DNA of 64,000 bases from Thamnidium elegans (GCA_025201345.1 JAIXMG010000048.1:22059-86058); one strand, 5' to 3'. Numbered from the stretch's first letter, positions 12,355-24,200 are shown. Translations and numbers: made by a program. The notes: a model not told the origin generated them from the letters alone.

Positions 12355-12485
12355 TAAGGTTTTATTATTATCTCAACAATCAATTTATTATTATCATTAT
12401 TATATTTTTTTTTCCCCCTGAATATTCGAATTAATAAAGAAAAGATGGTAACACAACAAGAGTCTCCGACCCACTGAAGGATAAT
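12355..12485. repeat. Right inverted terminal repeat of D1
   Basis: Reverse complement of 7712-7840. It is the 5' end of the element in coding direction and would hold the promoter. It ends in GAAGGATAATA, which is also represented in the internal complementary region. Confidence 0.8.
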
Positions 12486-12898
12486 ACATATAAAAGCAAA
12501 AAGTGTCGCGCTTTTGAAAGTGTCTCTTGTAATAATATGCTTTTTTTTTTAAAGAACTTAACCAAGGAAATGCTATTTAATTCCAAACTACTAAGTAGTA
12601 CAACTATATATCAAACACGAAAATTACCCGGGTTTATCGAAAGGTATAAAACAGCCTCCAACGGGAACATTATAGGTTTATTTTCAACATTTCAGAATTA
12701 TTACTGTATGAAAACACTGTTTTTACTTATGATATATATAGATAGTTATAATGATGTATGGTATAGATGAACTAATTTTATTGTGGCACTTTTGTTTATT
12801 TCTTTTCGACCAAAACAAAAAAAGTTTAAACTTTACGTTGCCTGTTTTAAAACAAATAAACTTTGCGTTTCATATCCTGTCGACGTTTGGTGTAACAT
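12486..12898. other. Intergenic, upstream region type C of G2
   Basis: AT-rich, with a homologue only at 60099-60500 upstream of G7. It contains GCCTCCAACGGGAACATTAT and a stretch before ACTGTATGAAAACAC that is shared with the other upstream types. No gene is recognised. Confidence 0.4.
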
Positions 12899-12995
12899 AC
12901 TCGGAACGAGTTCATGGGGTCCCGAAATAACGTATATATTTTCCCTTTTTTCTTCGTTTTACATCCTTTTCTTCTTCTTTAACAGAAATATTAGT
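12899..12995 (+). promoter_or_regulatory. Conserved promoter block of G2
   Basis: ACTCGGAACGAGT inverted repeat (12899-12911), GGGGTCCCGAAATAACG, TATATATT (12933-12940), pyrimidine tract, then ATG at 12996. Confidence 0.55.
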
Positions 12996-15900
12996 ATGGA
13001 CGAGGTATATGATCTTCTTCAACATACACACTTTATTGTTTTTCGTAAGTGATCCTCTTACTGCAAAACAATTCCATCTTTTGCTTTTTTTTTAAAAGAG
13101 AAGCATTATCGTCATATAGATCTTGGAGTGGATACGACTTATTTAGACTATTATTCCACTTCAAACAGAGATGTTCAATACGGAAATTTACATATTACGT
13201 AAATATAGAGTACTAAAAAAATATAGGATGACTGAACAATTTGTAAAAATGTAGTTATGATAGTTGTATCACTTATGATAAACATAAATCGAATGTTCTA
13301 AGTTGGGGAGACCAAAGTGTTGACAAGCAAGATACGGTACAAATCGATGTATCCAGAGAGATATTATACCAAATCTTTAAGAAGGGCAAAGATAGCTTTG
13401 ATCAAGATGACCTATTCACGTTAACAGCATCATCAGACTTTATTCGCTTATATGTAGAAGAACTAATTGAAGATTTGGAAGGAGAAATTAAAGATAGTGG
13501 TGCACTCTACTACGTATTAAATGTACCATCGGAGTGGGAAGAAGAAATAAGAGAAGTTCTGATTCGACCTATTTTTGTTCAAGCCAATTTAATATCAAAA
13601 GATGAGCACCAAGACAGGCTTTTATTTTGCTCCGATATAGAATCTATCTATTACTACTTAAGTAACCCTAAAAGTAGTTATTTTACTGAAATGCCACGTA
13701 ATACGATTTTGGGTCGAATTGTTGCTGAGGAGGAGAATCAAGTGTCGATCAAGTTGGATTTAATTTTAATTGGAAATCCTTTATTTGATTTTTCCGGTTC
13801 CGTAACGCGTCCGAAAATCATGAATTCAAATGCAATGTTTCTTACTTCCGACGATGTTAAAAATGGTATTAGAGAGTTTATAAAGATCAAATTCTCTTTC
13901 GATGCTCAAGAAAGTACTATTCGAAATATTATGAAAGCATTGGGCAATCCTACTTTTACTGATATGGTTAGTAATGTAACATGGGATTAATAAGACGATA
14001 TCAACTAAGGGGTTATTATATTAGAAAGAGGAAGAGGAAGCTTCTTGTTTACTGAAACCTTTCATTACTGACGAAAACATATCCGAATTAGATAAACACC
14101 AAGAAGAACTTATAAAATCCATTCGGCCTTTTGATATATGCGCTGAAATCAGTAAACATTTGCCTAATAACTTGGAGCAACTACTCCCAAACAACCTTGT
14201 AAAGGAGCACTCCATTTTGAAATTTACTGATAAATATACTTCTGAAATCGAATTAGACGAAGGTCTATTACAGTGGTCAAGATTTATGTTTGAGTATAAT
14301 CGAATATCTCTCGACTCCAGCTATTTCCTACCTAAGATCATTTTGAATAAATATATTGACAGTCAAGATATCATGCATGGGACTTCTCGATATTCGATTA
14401 ACGCAATTCAGAATTCTAACATATACGGTAAACCGCGTATACTATCAACAGAACATTCGGCGATCTCGTCTTCAATATTCCTAAACTCGAAACCAGATGC
14501 CATTATGAATATAGGTACACCATCATTATATGCTTTATTATTTCAGTAGTAATACTTTTTACAATTAGATGTTCTGCTCGAGTCTACAGTGTTATCGTTC
14601 TCACTTTTAGACGAAAATGGTCTAGTAAAAGAAATATGGGATTACGACTACTTTGTACCTGACATAAGGTAAGATATGAGTAAAACATTATGTAGATATC
14701 TATACTAATACAGCATTAGTTTACATTCTCTGGGATCGTTCTTTACTTTTTCAGAAGTAATAACATTAAATGTCAAAAATTTGTAAGTTTATTCATATAT
14801 ATATAATGTATTTACTGCTAGTTAAAAAATCAATGACTTTTTTAGATTTACCACGTTTGTTGAAGAATACTTAATGGGTGAATCAAATATTTCTTCTATT
14901 GTATTAAATAAGGATATGCTGATTGAAATAGAAAATATACTAAGCGTAGAGAGCCATAATAAAGATATAATGGTATCGATACAACAACAAGTATACATCA
15001 AAGCATTCGTATTGATTTATATGATTTACATAAATGTAATTGTATCACGAAAGACGCTGAAAATTACAGGAGGTAACGACAATATAAAAACTGGATATGC
15101 TATTACTGTTGAAAAAATGTTACTTGAGAAGTTACTTATCACTGAGGACGAATTAAGAGATATGATATATGCAAGCAATCTGGTACAAGAAAATGACAGT
15201 TATAAAAAACTCAGAATTACTACACAAGGAGAAGGACTCTTACCTGTAATTCAACAGTCGTTCAAACTATCGTTTCCACTCAAGTCTTTCTTTGTGGTAG
15301 CTCAACTACATAAAGACTATGTACAGCTAACGCTAAACCAAGTGGTAACTGAATCTGGTTCAGATCACAAAGATCAGGAAACAATTATTATCCAAGAAGA
15401 AATAATCCATATTCCCAATATATATGACTCATTGTGCTTCAACATGTGGAACAACATTACAGAAAATAGCAGTCTAATTCAACTATGTGACACACATAAA
15501 GGACATAACGACAACGAATTACTAGATATATTCTCTTTAGAAAATCAAGCAGAATTTACGAATAATCTTAAGGAGTACATATCTAAAGATGTAAGTAACC
15601 TAAAATAGTGTCAGTGATTATCATTCTTTTTATCTAAAATTTTAATTTATATTTTGTATAGATCCTTAACAAGAATTTAACCACACAAAAAGCTGACAAA
15701 ACCACTGTATATCTAAGCAATTCATGTAACTGCAGAGTTTGTTTAACGGTAAACGATATTACAGAGATTTCTTTTCGACCAGTTCTACAAGATATCATCT
15801 CTCTTGTATTTACCTCCTTGATAAATAAGCAACTCTTTGGAAACTATAGACATATCCAATATGTGTTTCACCTCATATGCTTCAATTATAATCCACAGTT

Positions 15901-16605
15901 CCAATATATCCTTATAAAAATACTAGATGACGAAACCGACTATTTTATGTATGAGCAAAGAATTAACGTAGATCATTACACTATTCCAAAATTACCAAAT
16001 CAGCTGTTGCAGCCTATTCTTCAGCAAGAACCATGTTCATATAAAGGATTTCAAGTGGGTGTTTTACGTCAAGTTTATAGTGAAAACTTCGGTTTCGGTT
16101 TTAGTAAACCTTCGGATGGTTCTCTCGCTGTACTTAAAATCAACCGAGAGGATACGAACACCATTTTAATCGATGACGAAAAAGTATTTCCGTTGTTCAA
16201 GAAGGGAGACAAAATAAATGAAAGTCAATTAAATCGAGTGTTTTATTTTAATGGGAATCGAGAAGAGAACATCGCTATTATTCGTCTATGTAGGTAATCA
16301 TATAAAAAATATTGCTTTTTTAACTTACATACACTTCAATAGTTTTCTTTAAACTTAAGCCAGTTGCTAGTTTAAGGTCCGATGAACTTATTGGTTTAGA
16401 GCATACAACTGAAAAATTCGGAGTGAATTTATATTTAGATAATATAAATATGCTGAAGAACAATCAAGATATACCTTATATGATCTCTATAGTTTATCAC
16501 GGTTATTCTTCCTCCCTTTATTTTGAAATTAAAGCGGTTGGAGACAAGACTTATACACATTATAAAACAATACTTGCGGAACCTATGACATTAAGTAGAT
16601 TTTAA
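12996..16605 (+). CDS. G2: HSPA12/Hsp70-like protein, intact (about 1,049 aa)
   Basis: Exons 12996-13044, 13099-13198, 13255-13966, 14025-14514, 14569-14668, 14720-14782, 14846-15590, 15662-16289 and 16343-16605 total 3,150 nt, and all phases join. The N-terminus MDEVYDLLQHTHF leads to IDLGVDTT, a degenerate form of the Hsp70 phosphate-1 loop, and to VLSWGDQS. The block YVLNVPSEWEEEIREVL...ANLISK with the following DRLLFCSDIES matches the HSPA12 pattern of VPA-W...R..A..AGLI and the EPEAA segment. The expected DAGGGT phosphate-2 loop is not seen (GRIVAEEENQVSIKLDL stands there), and VFHLICFNYNPQFQ replaces the GGFG-S adenosine motif. ATP hydrolysis is therefore doubtful. Exons 8-9 look like a beta-rich C-terminal substrate domain. 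No signal peptide or membrane segment is seen. Poly(A) signal AATAAA is at 16657-16662. The family call is inference; the exon structure is well supported. Confidence 0.85.
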
Positions 16606-17570
16606 AAAAAAATATTACCATTGTGTTCATGGTGTACCCACTATACTTTACACTTTAATAAAAAAAAACTACAGCTTGTAAACGCGTATAGAAACTGTAA
16701 TTAAGAGCGTTTATATTCGTATATAAAGCATTATGCAGTTGGCAATTCCACAAATCTGAGATCGAATAGAACGAAAGCATTTATAAAACGACGCTACTAA
16801 TATTTATTTCTTTTCCTCACTCAAGCCATAGTGCTTTTTACGTCCCATTTTATTTGTAATAGAGGTGCATGTACTACTGCTTATATATATATATATCTAA
16901 AGAGTGTTATATGCGTATGTGTACTTGTTTTTCACACCCTTTTTATATTTCTTGACTGATCTTAGAGGGATATGTATTATATTGCTACAATTACCGCTTA
17001 TGCTACTTATCAGTATGAGTTTGTTTTATTTACCAGTATTTGAAATAAAAGTAAAAAACGCGAAGGGAAGAAGTTATATTGTCTCGAGTAGATCTTATAA
17101 CTACGTCATTTACTTGAGACTCTTTAAAGTCACTTTGATTTCGGGTTCCTAACTAAATAAACTATACACTTAATGTCCCGTCGATGTTTGATACAACATA
17201 AATGACACTGGTTTATCGAGTCCCGAAATAATATACCTAAAAGAGAGAGATATTTACCTCAAATAACCAGATACAATTGGATGGTGAATGGGGGTTTGTT
17301 CATCCCCTTTTTCATCGAGCGAAGGATTTATAGTCTGCTCTTGTTGTAACCAAAATTCGTAGGCGGGCCCTTCTGTGACGTGTCACATGGACCAGAGACG
17401 AACACTTTTTGTCCCATTCTAACACAAATTTATTTTGCAATCTATAAAAGGAATTAAAGTTTTCCTTTTGTCTATAATAGCAGTAAAATGTTGTGTTCAT
17501 TACAGAAAAGAATTGCTTGTTTTCATTTCCGTCTGAGATCGAATATGGTTCATGCACAATCACAAAGAGT
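16606..17570. other. Conserved 3' flank of G2
   Basis: 3' UTR with AATAAA (16657-16662), followed by the flank shared with the regions after G1, G4 and G6. It includes the roughly 315-bp block (about 17097-17410) that is homologous to 7160-7489. The antisense ORF 17312-17806 is not preserved in the other copies and is not annotated. Confidence 0.45.
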
Positions 17571-18769
17571 ATGCTTATCTTGATGGAGCAAGAAATTATT
17601 TTACAGTAACGCACGATTATTATATCGTAAAAAAATGTCTCAGAGCTATTCAATGTCTGAATAACTTCTGCTTTCTTTATAAGTTTTAGTTTAACTAAGA
17701 TCATCCATGGCTCGAAGCCAAAATTATATTTCGTATATGCAGGTTTTACGAAAATTAAATTTATATATATATACTTTGATATTCCTTTTGTTGTTGATAT
17801 ATACACAATGTCAAGTCAGCATAGAACTCAGCTAAAAACATATGATGGAACACAAACTAGTTTGCTTCCTCAAAAAAGGGTATTTCCTGCGGAATAAACA
17901 GAAGGTTCGAATACATAAACTACAGAAAAGGGATTAAACCATACAATGTCTCCAATAAAGATAAACTGCTTAATTTTAACCTATCTATGAGAGAACACTC
18001 GCATAAAAACATACAAAAGCTTTTGAAAAATGAAAACAGACTAAATGAATATAGAATGAAATCACTATCTTCCACAAGACAGCCTATCGGTATCATTACA
18101 AAGGCGGTGGATATGGCTGGATGAAAGCCCAACGAAATAAAAGTGTACTAAGAAAATCATGGTACCAAAAGGAACCATATTTTATGGCTAGAATATGTTC
18201 AGGAAAATTTCGACGAGATACTCCAACAACAATGCGCTCCCGCTCTAGAGCGACCTGTAGCTTCTGTAGCTACATCTTATCAAAGACCAGTCAGATACAA
18301 AGCCGTACCAAGTACTTCTCTTCCCCTTTTGCCTACTGAAAATGTTCAAGAAACTGAGGAACCTCTCGAAACCACACAAAAACTTGAATAACATACTTGC
18401 ACTGTAGTTTTAAATAGTACCATTAGACAAGATTTGCCTCAAGATGATAAATATACCTTCATACAAAAGTTTAATCAGGCAATGTCCAATGTATCGAACT
18501 TTACAAGCGACTTTCAATTTTCGATTTATTCTTTGATGATGAATTTTAGAAATCATACCATCAATAGAAATATTTTAAACCAAGCAATAGAATTTAATTA
18601 ACAAGAAGGTTTCGAAACAAGTTCAATATTTCCAGAAGGTTCCCAGCCAACGGCCAATATATGATTTTCCGCACCTTCACATTCCGAAGAGGTAATGGTT
18701 TCGGATGTTCTGCGGAGAGAGTCGAGCAGTATTTTTTCAAAGAAACATTTAAACTCTATATTCAGCTCT

Positions 18770-18771
<2 letters not shown>

Positions 18772-18800
<29 letters not shown>
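18772..18800. repeat. Poly(T) run in X2
   Basis: About 29 consecutive T. X3 at the homologous position has only CTTTTGGG, so the run is specific to this copy. It disrupts the frame. Confidence 0.8.
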
Positions 18801-18802
<2 letters not shown>

Positions 18803-19151
18803 GTTACGTGGAACAAGACAAGAAACAAAAACTGCACACCCACTTCAAATATAATTGAATAATTATATTCCGGAGTCTAATAAACTGCTATTTTCTGATG
18901 TGAACGCAATTACTCCTCCGTTACTGTCAATATCACTTTCTCAGTATATTACAAACTTTGAAAATATGTGGAAAAAGGGACTATATTCTACAAAACTTTA
19001 AACAAGCTACTACAATATTAAAAAAAAAGATTATCAGATGCTCGTTATCGTCAGCTCACCCGTCGATTGGCAATACAATATAGTAAATTGCAACACACCA
19101 TTCCAACTGAAGCTATTACTAACCGCCGTGCAATTGATAAAAAGTCATTTA

Positions 19152-19324
19152 CAGTAATGGCTCTATTTAAGGGTGTTCGATTTAAGGGTAGGTTCTATTT
19201 AAGGGTGAATTTTTCCAGGGCATTTTCTTCCGTCCCCCGCTTTAACACCGCTATTATCGCTAATAATCGATTTAAGGGTGGATTTCCTGAGAATTTCGGC
19301 CACCCTTAAATAGAGCCGCTACTG
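19152..19324. mobile_element. Small Tc1/mariner-like MITE (173 bp)
   Basis: Terminal inverted repeats of about 23 bp beginning CAGTARYGGCTC and running to AAGGGTG flank a non-coding core. TA dinucleotides flank it on both sides (19150-19151 and 19325-19326). X3 lacks it and has a nearly uninterrupted sequence at the corresponding point. The TTTAAGGGT motif recurs internally. TA duplication and short inverted repeats fit a Tc1/mariner-mobilised MITE. Confidence 0.75.
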
Positions 19325-20619
19325 TATATACTAGGCGGAACGTATACAGTTACAAAATAATCCTGAAGAAATTGATCGTAACTTTTCGTTCTCTGGCACC
19401 GATAACGGAATAGCAAAAATGACAGAAACTGTTCCTTTAAATCTTGAAAGGCTTAACTATCACTTAAGATTGCACAACATGTATAGTCCTCTAGCTGACA
19501 CTCAAGAACCTACTGATAATGTTTAAGAGCTTCCGTTTATACCTTTGCCTAAGCCTCTTACTATGAATGCAGACGATATCGATTTAAGTGATGGTCATTG
19601 GCGGCTAAGAAGAAAACTGGGAAAAGAGAAGAGGACAACAGATGTAGGGCAGTTTGTCACACAAATGGAAATAAACCTCGCAGAAAATAGCTTCTCAAAA
19701 GCTATCACAATACAAGAAACAAAGCGAGCATATAAAGAGCAAATAGTTAGCCGAGAACAGCTTCGCGAGTTTTATGAATTCAGAAAAAGAGCTTCAGCAA
19801 AAAGAAAAGTCGAAATTTGGACTACAAATTTCGAAACCATTTATGTACCCAAGAAAGAAAGGAGATGAAAGAGGATAAGAAACATATGGTTATGTTTATT
19901 GGATATCGTCGGTATGGTGGGACTTGGTAACAAAAAATTCACGGCCAATCCAATACAACATGCATTGCAAATGAAAACAAAGCGTCCCAAACTTGCGTCT
20001 ATTACCTTTGTTCTTTATGTCATACCAACCAAAAAGTCATGGTGAAGGGGAAAATGCTTCAGAAAAGTATAAATGGTGCATTTATTTGTTATAATCAAGC
20101 CTGTGTTTCTGTACGCAGTAATCGAAATGTACAAACTAGAGACAGCGTTTCGGCTATGGCCATCGGTTTATTCGGTCTGTTATACTATTATTCAACCAAA
20201 CGTTTCCTCAATCCGCAATAATGCTCAGTCAATTCAATACTAATTTTAGAGATAAAACCTACTCTTTTCTTACAAGAAGCAGGTTTAGGGCTAGAGGCGA
20301 TACTTCATAACTGAACTTGTAAGTTGCAAAATTTTATACTTTTATATATATTTACGTATATACGAACTTCTCATATCTTTACTCTGTGTGGTTATTTAAC
20401 ATGTATTTCTATTGAGCCTTAGCAACATCGACTGGTAATAACTATTCTTAGAAACAGAGAAAAAAAAAGTGGGATGGTCAAATAAGGAATATTGAAAATA
20501 ATGTATACTGGGATAGTGGGATCGTTTGAAGTGGCAGCTTAACTTCTCTTAACAAAAGAAAAGAAAAAAAAAAGATCTTTTCTATTACTATGACTTCGGC
20601 CCCTCATTTAGCGAAAAAA

Positions 20620-20739
20620 AAGATATCAAACCAGGTCAAGACATGTCTTTTGCGATTTCAATATCTTCAAATTAGTTGGTGGAGAAAAGGAAAAGACTTG
20701 GTTACACTTGCAGAACCAATGACTTTATCTCGCTTTTAA
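20620..20739 (+). pseudogene. Relic of the last exon of another HSPA12-like paralogue
   Basis: Across two frame shifts this reads QDMSFAISI, FKLVGGEKEKTW and LAEPMTLSRF-stop, matching QDIPYMISI, FEIKAVGD and LAEPMTLSRF at the end of exon 9 of the array genes. An AATAAAA signal follows closely. The nucleotide sequence is far from the seven full copies, so this is an older lost neighbour. Homologues lie at 30489-30607 and 50344-50462. Confidence 0.6.
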
Positions 20740-21149
20740 AACAAGAGAAAATAAAATACAGACGAAATTATAGCTTTGATATTAAAGATAATGCTATTAA
20801 GCACGGTAGTGATATACATGAACCAAAGAAGTCTGAGATTAAATATAGTTTATGCATCGAAAAGGTGGTATAGCTATTTTTTTTTGTTTTTGTTTATTCG
20901 GCCTCCAATTTCAGTATTACCACTGTATGAAAACACTTTTATAGCATGCTGTTTTTACTTATGATATGTATAGACAGTTGTAATAATGTATGATACGGAT
21001 GAATTAAAATACTAATTTTATTATACGTAACAAGTGGCACTTTTTGTTTATTTCTTATTGACCAAAACGAAAAAAGCTTAAACTTTACGTTGCCAGTTTT
21101 AAAACAAATAAACTTTGCATTTCATATCCCGTCGATATTGATGTAACAT
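20740..21149. other. Intergenic, upstream region type B of G3
   Basis: AT-rich spacer, homologous to 30608-31018 and 50463-50872. Only short ORFs; nothing recognised. Confidence 0.4.
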
Positions 21150-21233
21150 ACTCGGAACGAGTTTATGGGTTACGAAATAACCTCTTTTTCTTCGTTTTAC
21201 ACCTTTTCCTTTTTCTTTAACAAAAATATTAGT
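21150..21233 (+). promoter_or_regulatory. Promoter block of G3, TATA segment deleted
   Basis: ACTCGGAACGAGT is intact (21150-21162), but after CGAAATAAC the sequence jumps to CTCTTTTTCTTCG. The CGTATATATTTACC segment present in the other six copies is missing. Confidence 0.55.
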
Positions 21234-24200
21234 ATGGACGAGGTATATGATTTTCTCCAACATACTCACTTTGTTGTTTTTCGTAAGTGAACCTCTTACT
21301 GCAAAACAATTCCATCTTTTGTTTTTTTTAAGAAGAAAAGCTCCATCGTCATATAGGTCTTGGAACGAATACGACTCATATATACTACTATTCCACTTCA
21401 AAAAGAGATGCCCCATACATACTTCCAAATATGAGGTAAGTAAAGAGCACTAAAAAATATACGATGACTTTGAACAGTTTGTAAAAAATGTAGAGAAGCT
21501 AGTTATATCACTTATGATAAACATAAATCGAATGTTTTAAGTTGGGGAAACCAAAGGGTTGACGATAGCGGACAAGATACAGTACCAATCGATGTGTCCA
21601 GAGAGAAATTATACCAACTCTTTAAGAAGAGAAAAGATAGCTGGGATCAAGATGACTTATTCAGGTTAACAGCCGTATCAGACTTTATTCGCTTATCAAT
21701 AGAAAAAGTAATTAAATATTCGAAAGGAGAAATTAAAGATTGTGGTACACTCCACTACGTATTACTTGTACCGTCAGAATGGGAAGAAGAAATAAGAGAA
21801 GTTCTGATTCGACCTATTTTTGTTCAAGCCAATTTAATATCAAAAGATGATCACCAAGACAGGCTTTTATTTTGCTCCGATATAGAATCTGCCTATTACT
21901 ATTTTAGTGGTAATTTTACTGAAATGACACGTAATACGATTATGGGTAGAATTGTTGCTGTGAAGGAGAATCAAGTGTCGATCAAATTGGATTTAATCTC
22001 AATTGGAAATCCTCTATTTGATTTTTCCGGTTCCGTAAAGCGTCCGAAAATCATGAATTCAAATGAAATGTCTCTTACTTCCGACGATGTTAAAAATGGT
22101 ATTAGAGAGTTTATAAAGATCAAATTCTCTTTCGATGCTCAAGAAGACACTATTCTAAATATTATGAAAGAATTGGGCAATCGTACTTTTACTGATATGG
22201 TTAGTAATGTAACATGGTATTAATCAGACGATATCAACTAACGGGTTATTATAATAGAAAGACGAAGAGGAAGCTTCTTATTTGATGAAACCTTTCATTA
22301 CTGACGAAAACATATCCGAATTAGATAAACACCAAGAAGAACTTATTAGATCCATTCGGCCTTTTGATATATGTGTTGAAATCAGTAAACATTTGCCTAA
22401 TAACTTGGAGCAACTACTTCCAAACAACCTTGTAAAGGAGTACTCGATTGTAAAATTCACTGATGAATATACTTTTGAAATTAAATTAAACGAAGGCCTA
22501 TTACAGTGGTCAATATTTACGTTTGAGTATAATCGAATATCTTTCGCCTCCAATTATATCGTACCTAAAAGCCTTTCGGATAAATATATTTACAGTAGCG
22601 ATATATTGCGTGGGACTTTTCGGTACTCGATTAACGCAATTCAGAGTTCTAGCATATACGGTAAACCACGTATATTATCAACAGAGCACTCGGCGATCTC
22701 GCCTTCAATATTCCTAAACTCAAAACCTGATGCCATTATGAATATAGGTACATCATCATTATATGCTTTATTATTTCAGTAGTAATACTTTTTACAATTA
22801 GATATTTTGCTCGAGTCTACAGTGTTATCGTTCTCACTTTTAGATGAAAATGGTTTAATAAAAGAAATCTGGAACCATGACTATTTTGTACCTGACATCG
22901 GGTAAGATATGAATAAAACATTATGTAGGTATCTATACTAATACAGCATTAGTTTGCGCTCTCTGGGCTCGTTCTTTACTTTTTCAGAAGTAGTAATATT
23001 AAATGTCAACAATTCGTAAGTTTATTCATGTAGATATATATAATGTATTTACTACTAATTAAAAAATTAATGGCTTATTTAGATTTATCACGTTTGTTGA
23101 AGAATACTTAATGGGTGAATCAAGTGTTTCTTCTGCTGTATTAAATAAGAACATGCTGATTGAAATAGAAAATATACTAAGCATAGAGAGTCATAATAAA
23201 GATATAATGATAACGATACAACAGCAAATATACATTGAAGCATTTGTATTTATTTATATGATATATATAAATGTAATTATATCAAGAAAGACGCTGAAAA
23301 TTACAGGAGATAACGACAATATAAAAACTGGATATGCTATTACTGTTGAAAAAATGTTATTTCAGAAGTTACGTGTCACTGAGGACGAGTTAAGAGATAT
23401 AATTTATGCAGGCAATCTGATACAAGAAGACGACAGTTATAAAAAACTCAGAATTACTACACAAGGAGAAGGACTCTTACCTGTAATTCAACAGTCGTTG
23501 AAACTACAGTTTCCACTCAAGTCGTTCTTTGTGGTAGCTCAACTGCATAAAGACTATGTACAGCTAACGCTAAATCAAGTAGTAACTGAATCTGGTTTGG
23601 ATCACGAAGACCAGGAAACAATTGTTATCCAAGAAGAAATAATACATATTCCCAATATATATGACGCATTGTGTTTCAACATGTGGAGCAATATTACAGA
23701 AGATAGCAGCCTAATTCAATTATGTGACACACATAAAGGATATAACGACAGCGAATTACTAGATATATTCTCTTTAGAAAATCAAGCAGAATTTACGAAT
23801 AATCTTAAGGAATACATATCTAAAGAGGTAAGTAATCTAAAATAGTGTCAGTGATTATCATTCCGTTTATATAAAATTTTAATTTATACTTTTTATAGAT
23901 TCTTAACAAGAATTTAACCACACAAAAAGCAGACAAAACTACTGTATATCTAAGCAAATTATGTAACTGTAGAGTTTGTTTAACGGTAAATGATATTACA
24001 GATATTTCTTTCCGACCAGTTCTACAAGATATCATCTCTCTTGTATTTACCTCCTTGATAAATAAACAACTCTTTGGAAACTATAGAAATATTCAATATG
24101 TGTTTCACCTCATATCCTTCAACTATAGTCCACGGTTCCAACATATCCTTATGAAAATACTAGATGACGAAACCGACTATTTTTTGTATGAACAAAGAAT

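Larger units (their letters stand above)
7673..12485 (-). mobile_element. DIRS-type retrotransposon, copy D1
   Basis: An element of about 4.8 kb lying between G1 and G2 with all coding on the - strand. The order in coding direction is right inverted terminal repeat, gag-like ORF, RT plus RNase H, a solo LTR insertion, tyrosine recombinase, internal complementary region, left inverted terminal repeat. Inverted instead of direct terminal repeats, an internal complementary region and a tyrosine recombinase in place of a DDE integrase define the DIRS group. No target duplication is visible, as expected for recombinase insertion. Several frameshifts make it non-autonomous. Copy D2 at 55280-60098 has the same structure and the same nested LTR, so the pair arose by duplication of the locus, not by two insertions. 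Confidence 0.85.
17571..20310 (+). pseudogene. Copy X2: degraded TnpB/Fanzor-like gene
   Basis: The start is approximate. At about 18105-18235 frames read KPNEIKVY...ENHGTKRN and LWLEYVQENFDEIL, a conserved N-terminal region. The segment TVVLNSTIRQDLPQDDKYT...DFQFSIYSLMMNFRNH follows at about 18400-18560. A long T run (18772-18800) and a deletion of about 1.8 kb relative to X3 (junction near 19005-19020) remove the middle. The C-terminal part resumes at RLSDARYRQLTRRLAIQYS (about 19030), is interrupted by a MITE, and contains SGTDNG, paired cysteines and TRDSVSAMAIGL (about 20140). A 36-bp deletion near 19903 removes exactly the GDRGTGAGSTIK segment kept in the other copies. In-frame stops are present, including TAA after DNV near 19524. 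Clearly non-functional; nuclease ancestry is inferred. Confidence 0.5.

Noticed and set aside
13099..13198. Alternative reading frame of exon 2 giving SYRSWNEYDS-type peptides
   Set aside because: It does not match the phase left by exon 1 or required by exon 3 in G2, G3, G5, G6 and G7. The IDLG frame fits both junctions.
14160..14549. Separate genes for each exon-sized ORF (for example LPNNLEQLLPN... ending ALLFQ)
   Set aside because: Each ORF end runs into a sequence with donor, branch site and acceptor, and phases join across all seven copies, so they are exons of one gene.
17312..17806. 164-aa antisense ORF after G2
   Set aside because: It runs across conserved non-coding flank and the X gene start and is not kept in the homologous spacers.
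18661..18858. 65-aa ORF with a phenylalanine run
   Set aside because: It is created by the poly(T) insertion in X2; the real frame here is the SEEVMVSDVLRRE segment of the X gene.
22278..22553. Antisense ORFs of 71-91 aa opposite exon 4 of several array genes
   Set aside because: They are the reverse of a strongly conserved sense exon. Their presence in several copies follows from sense conservation.
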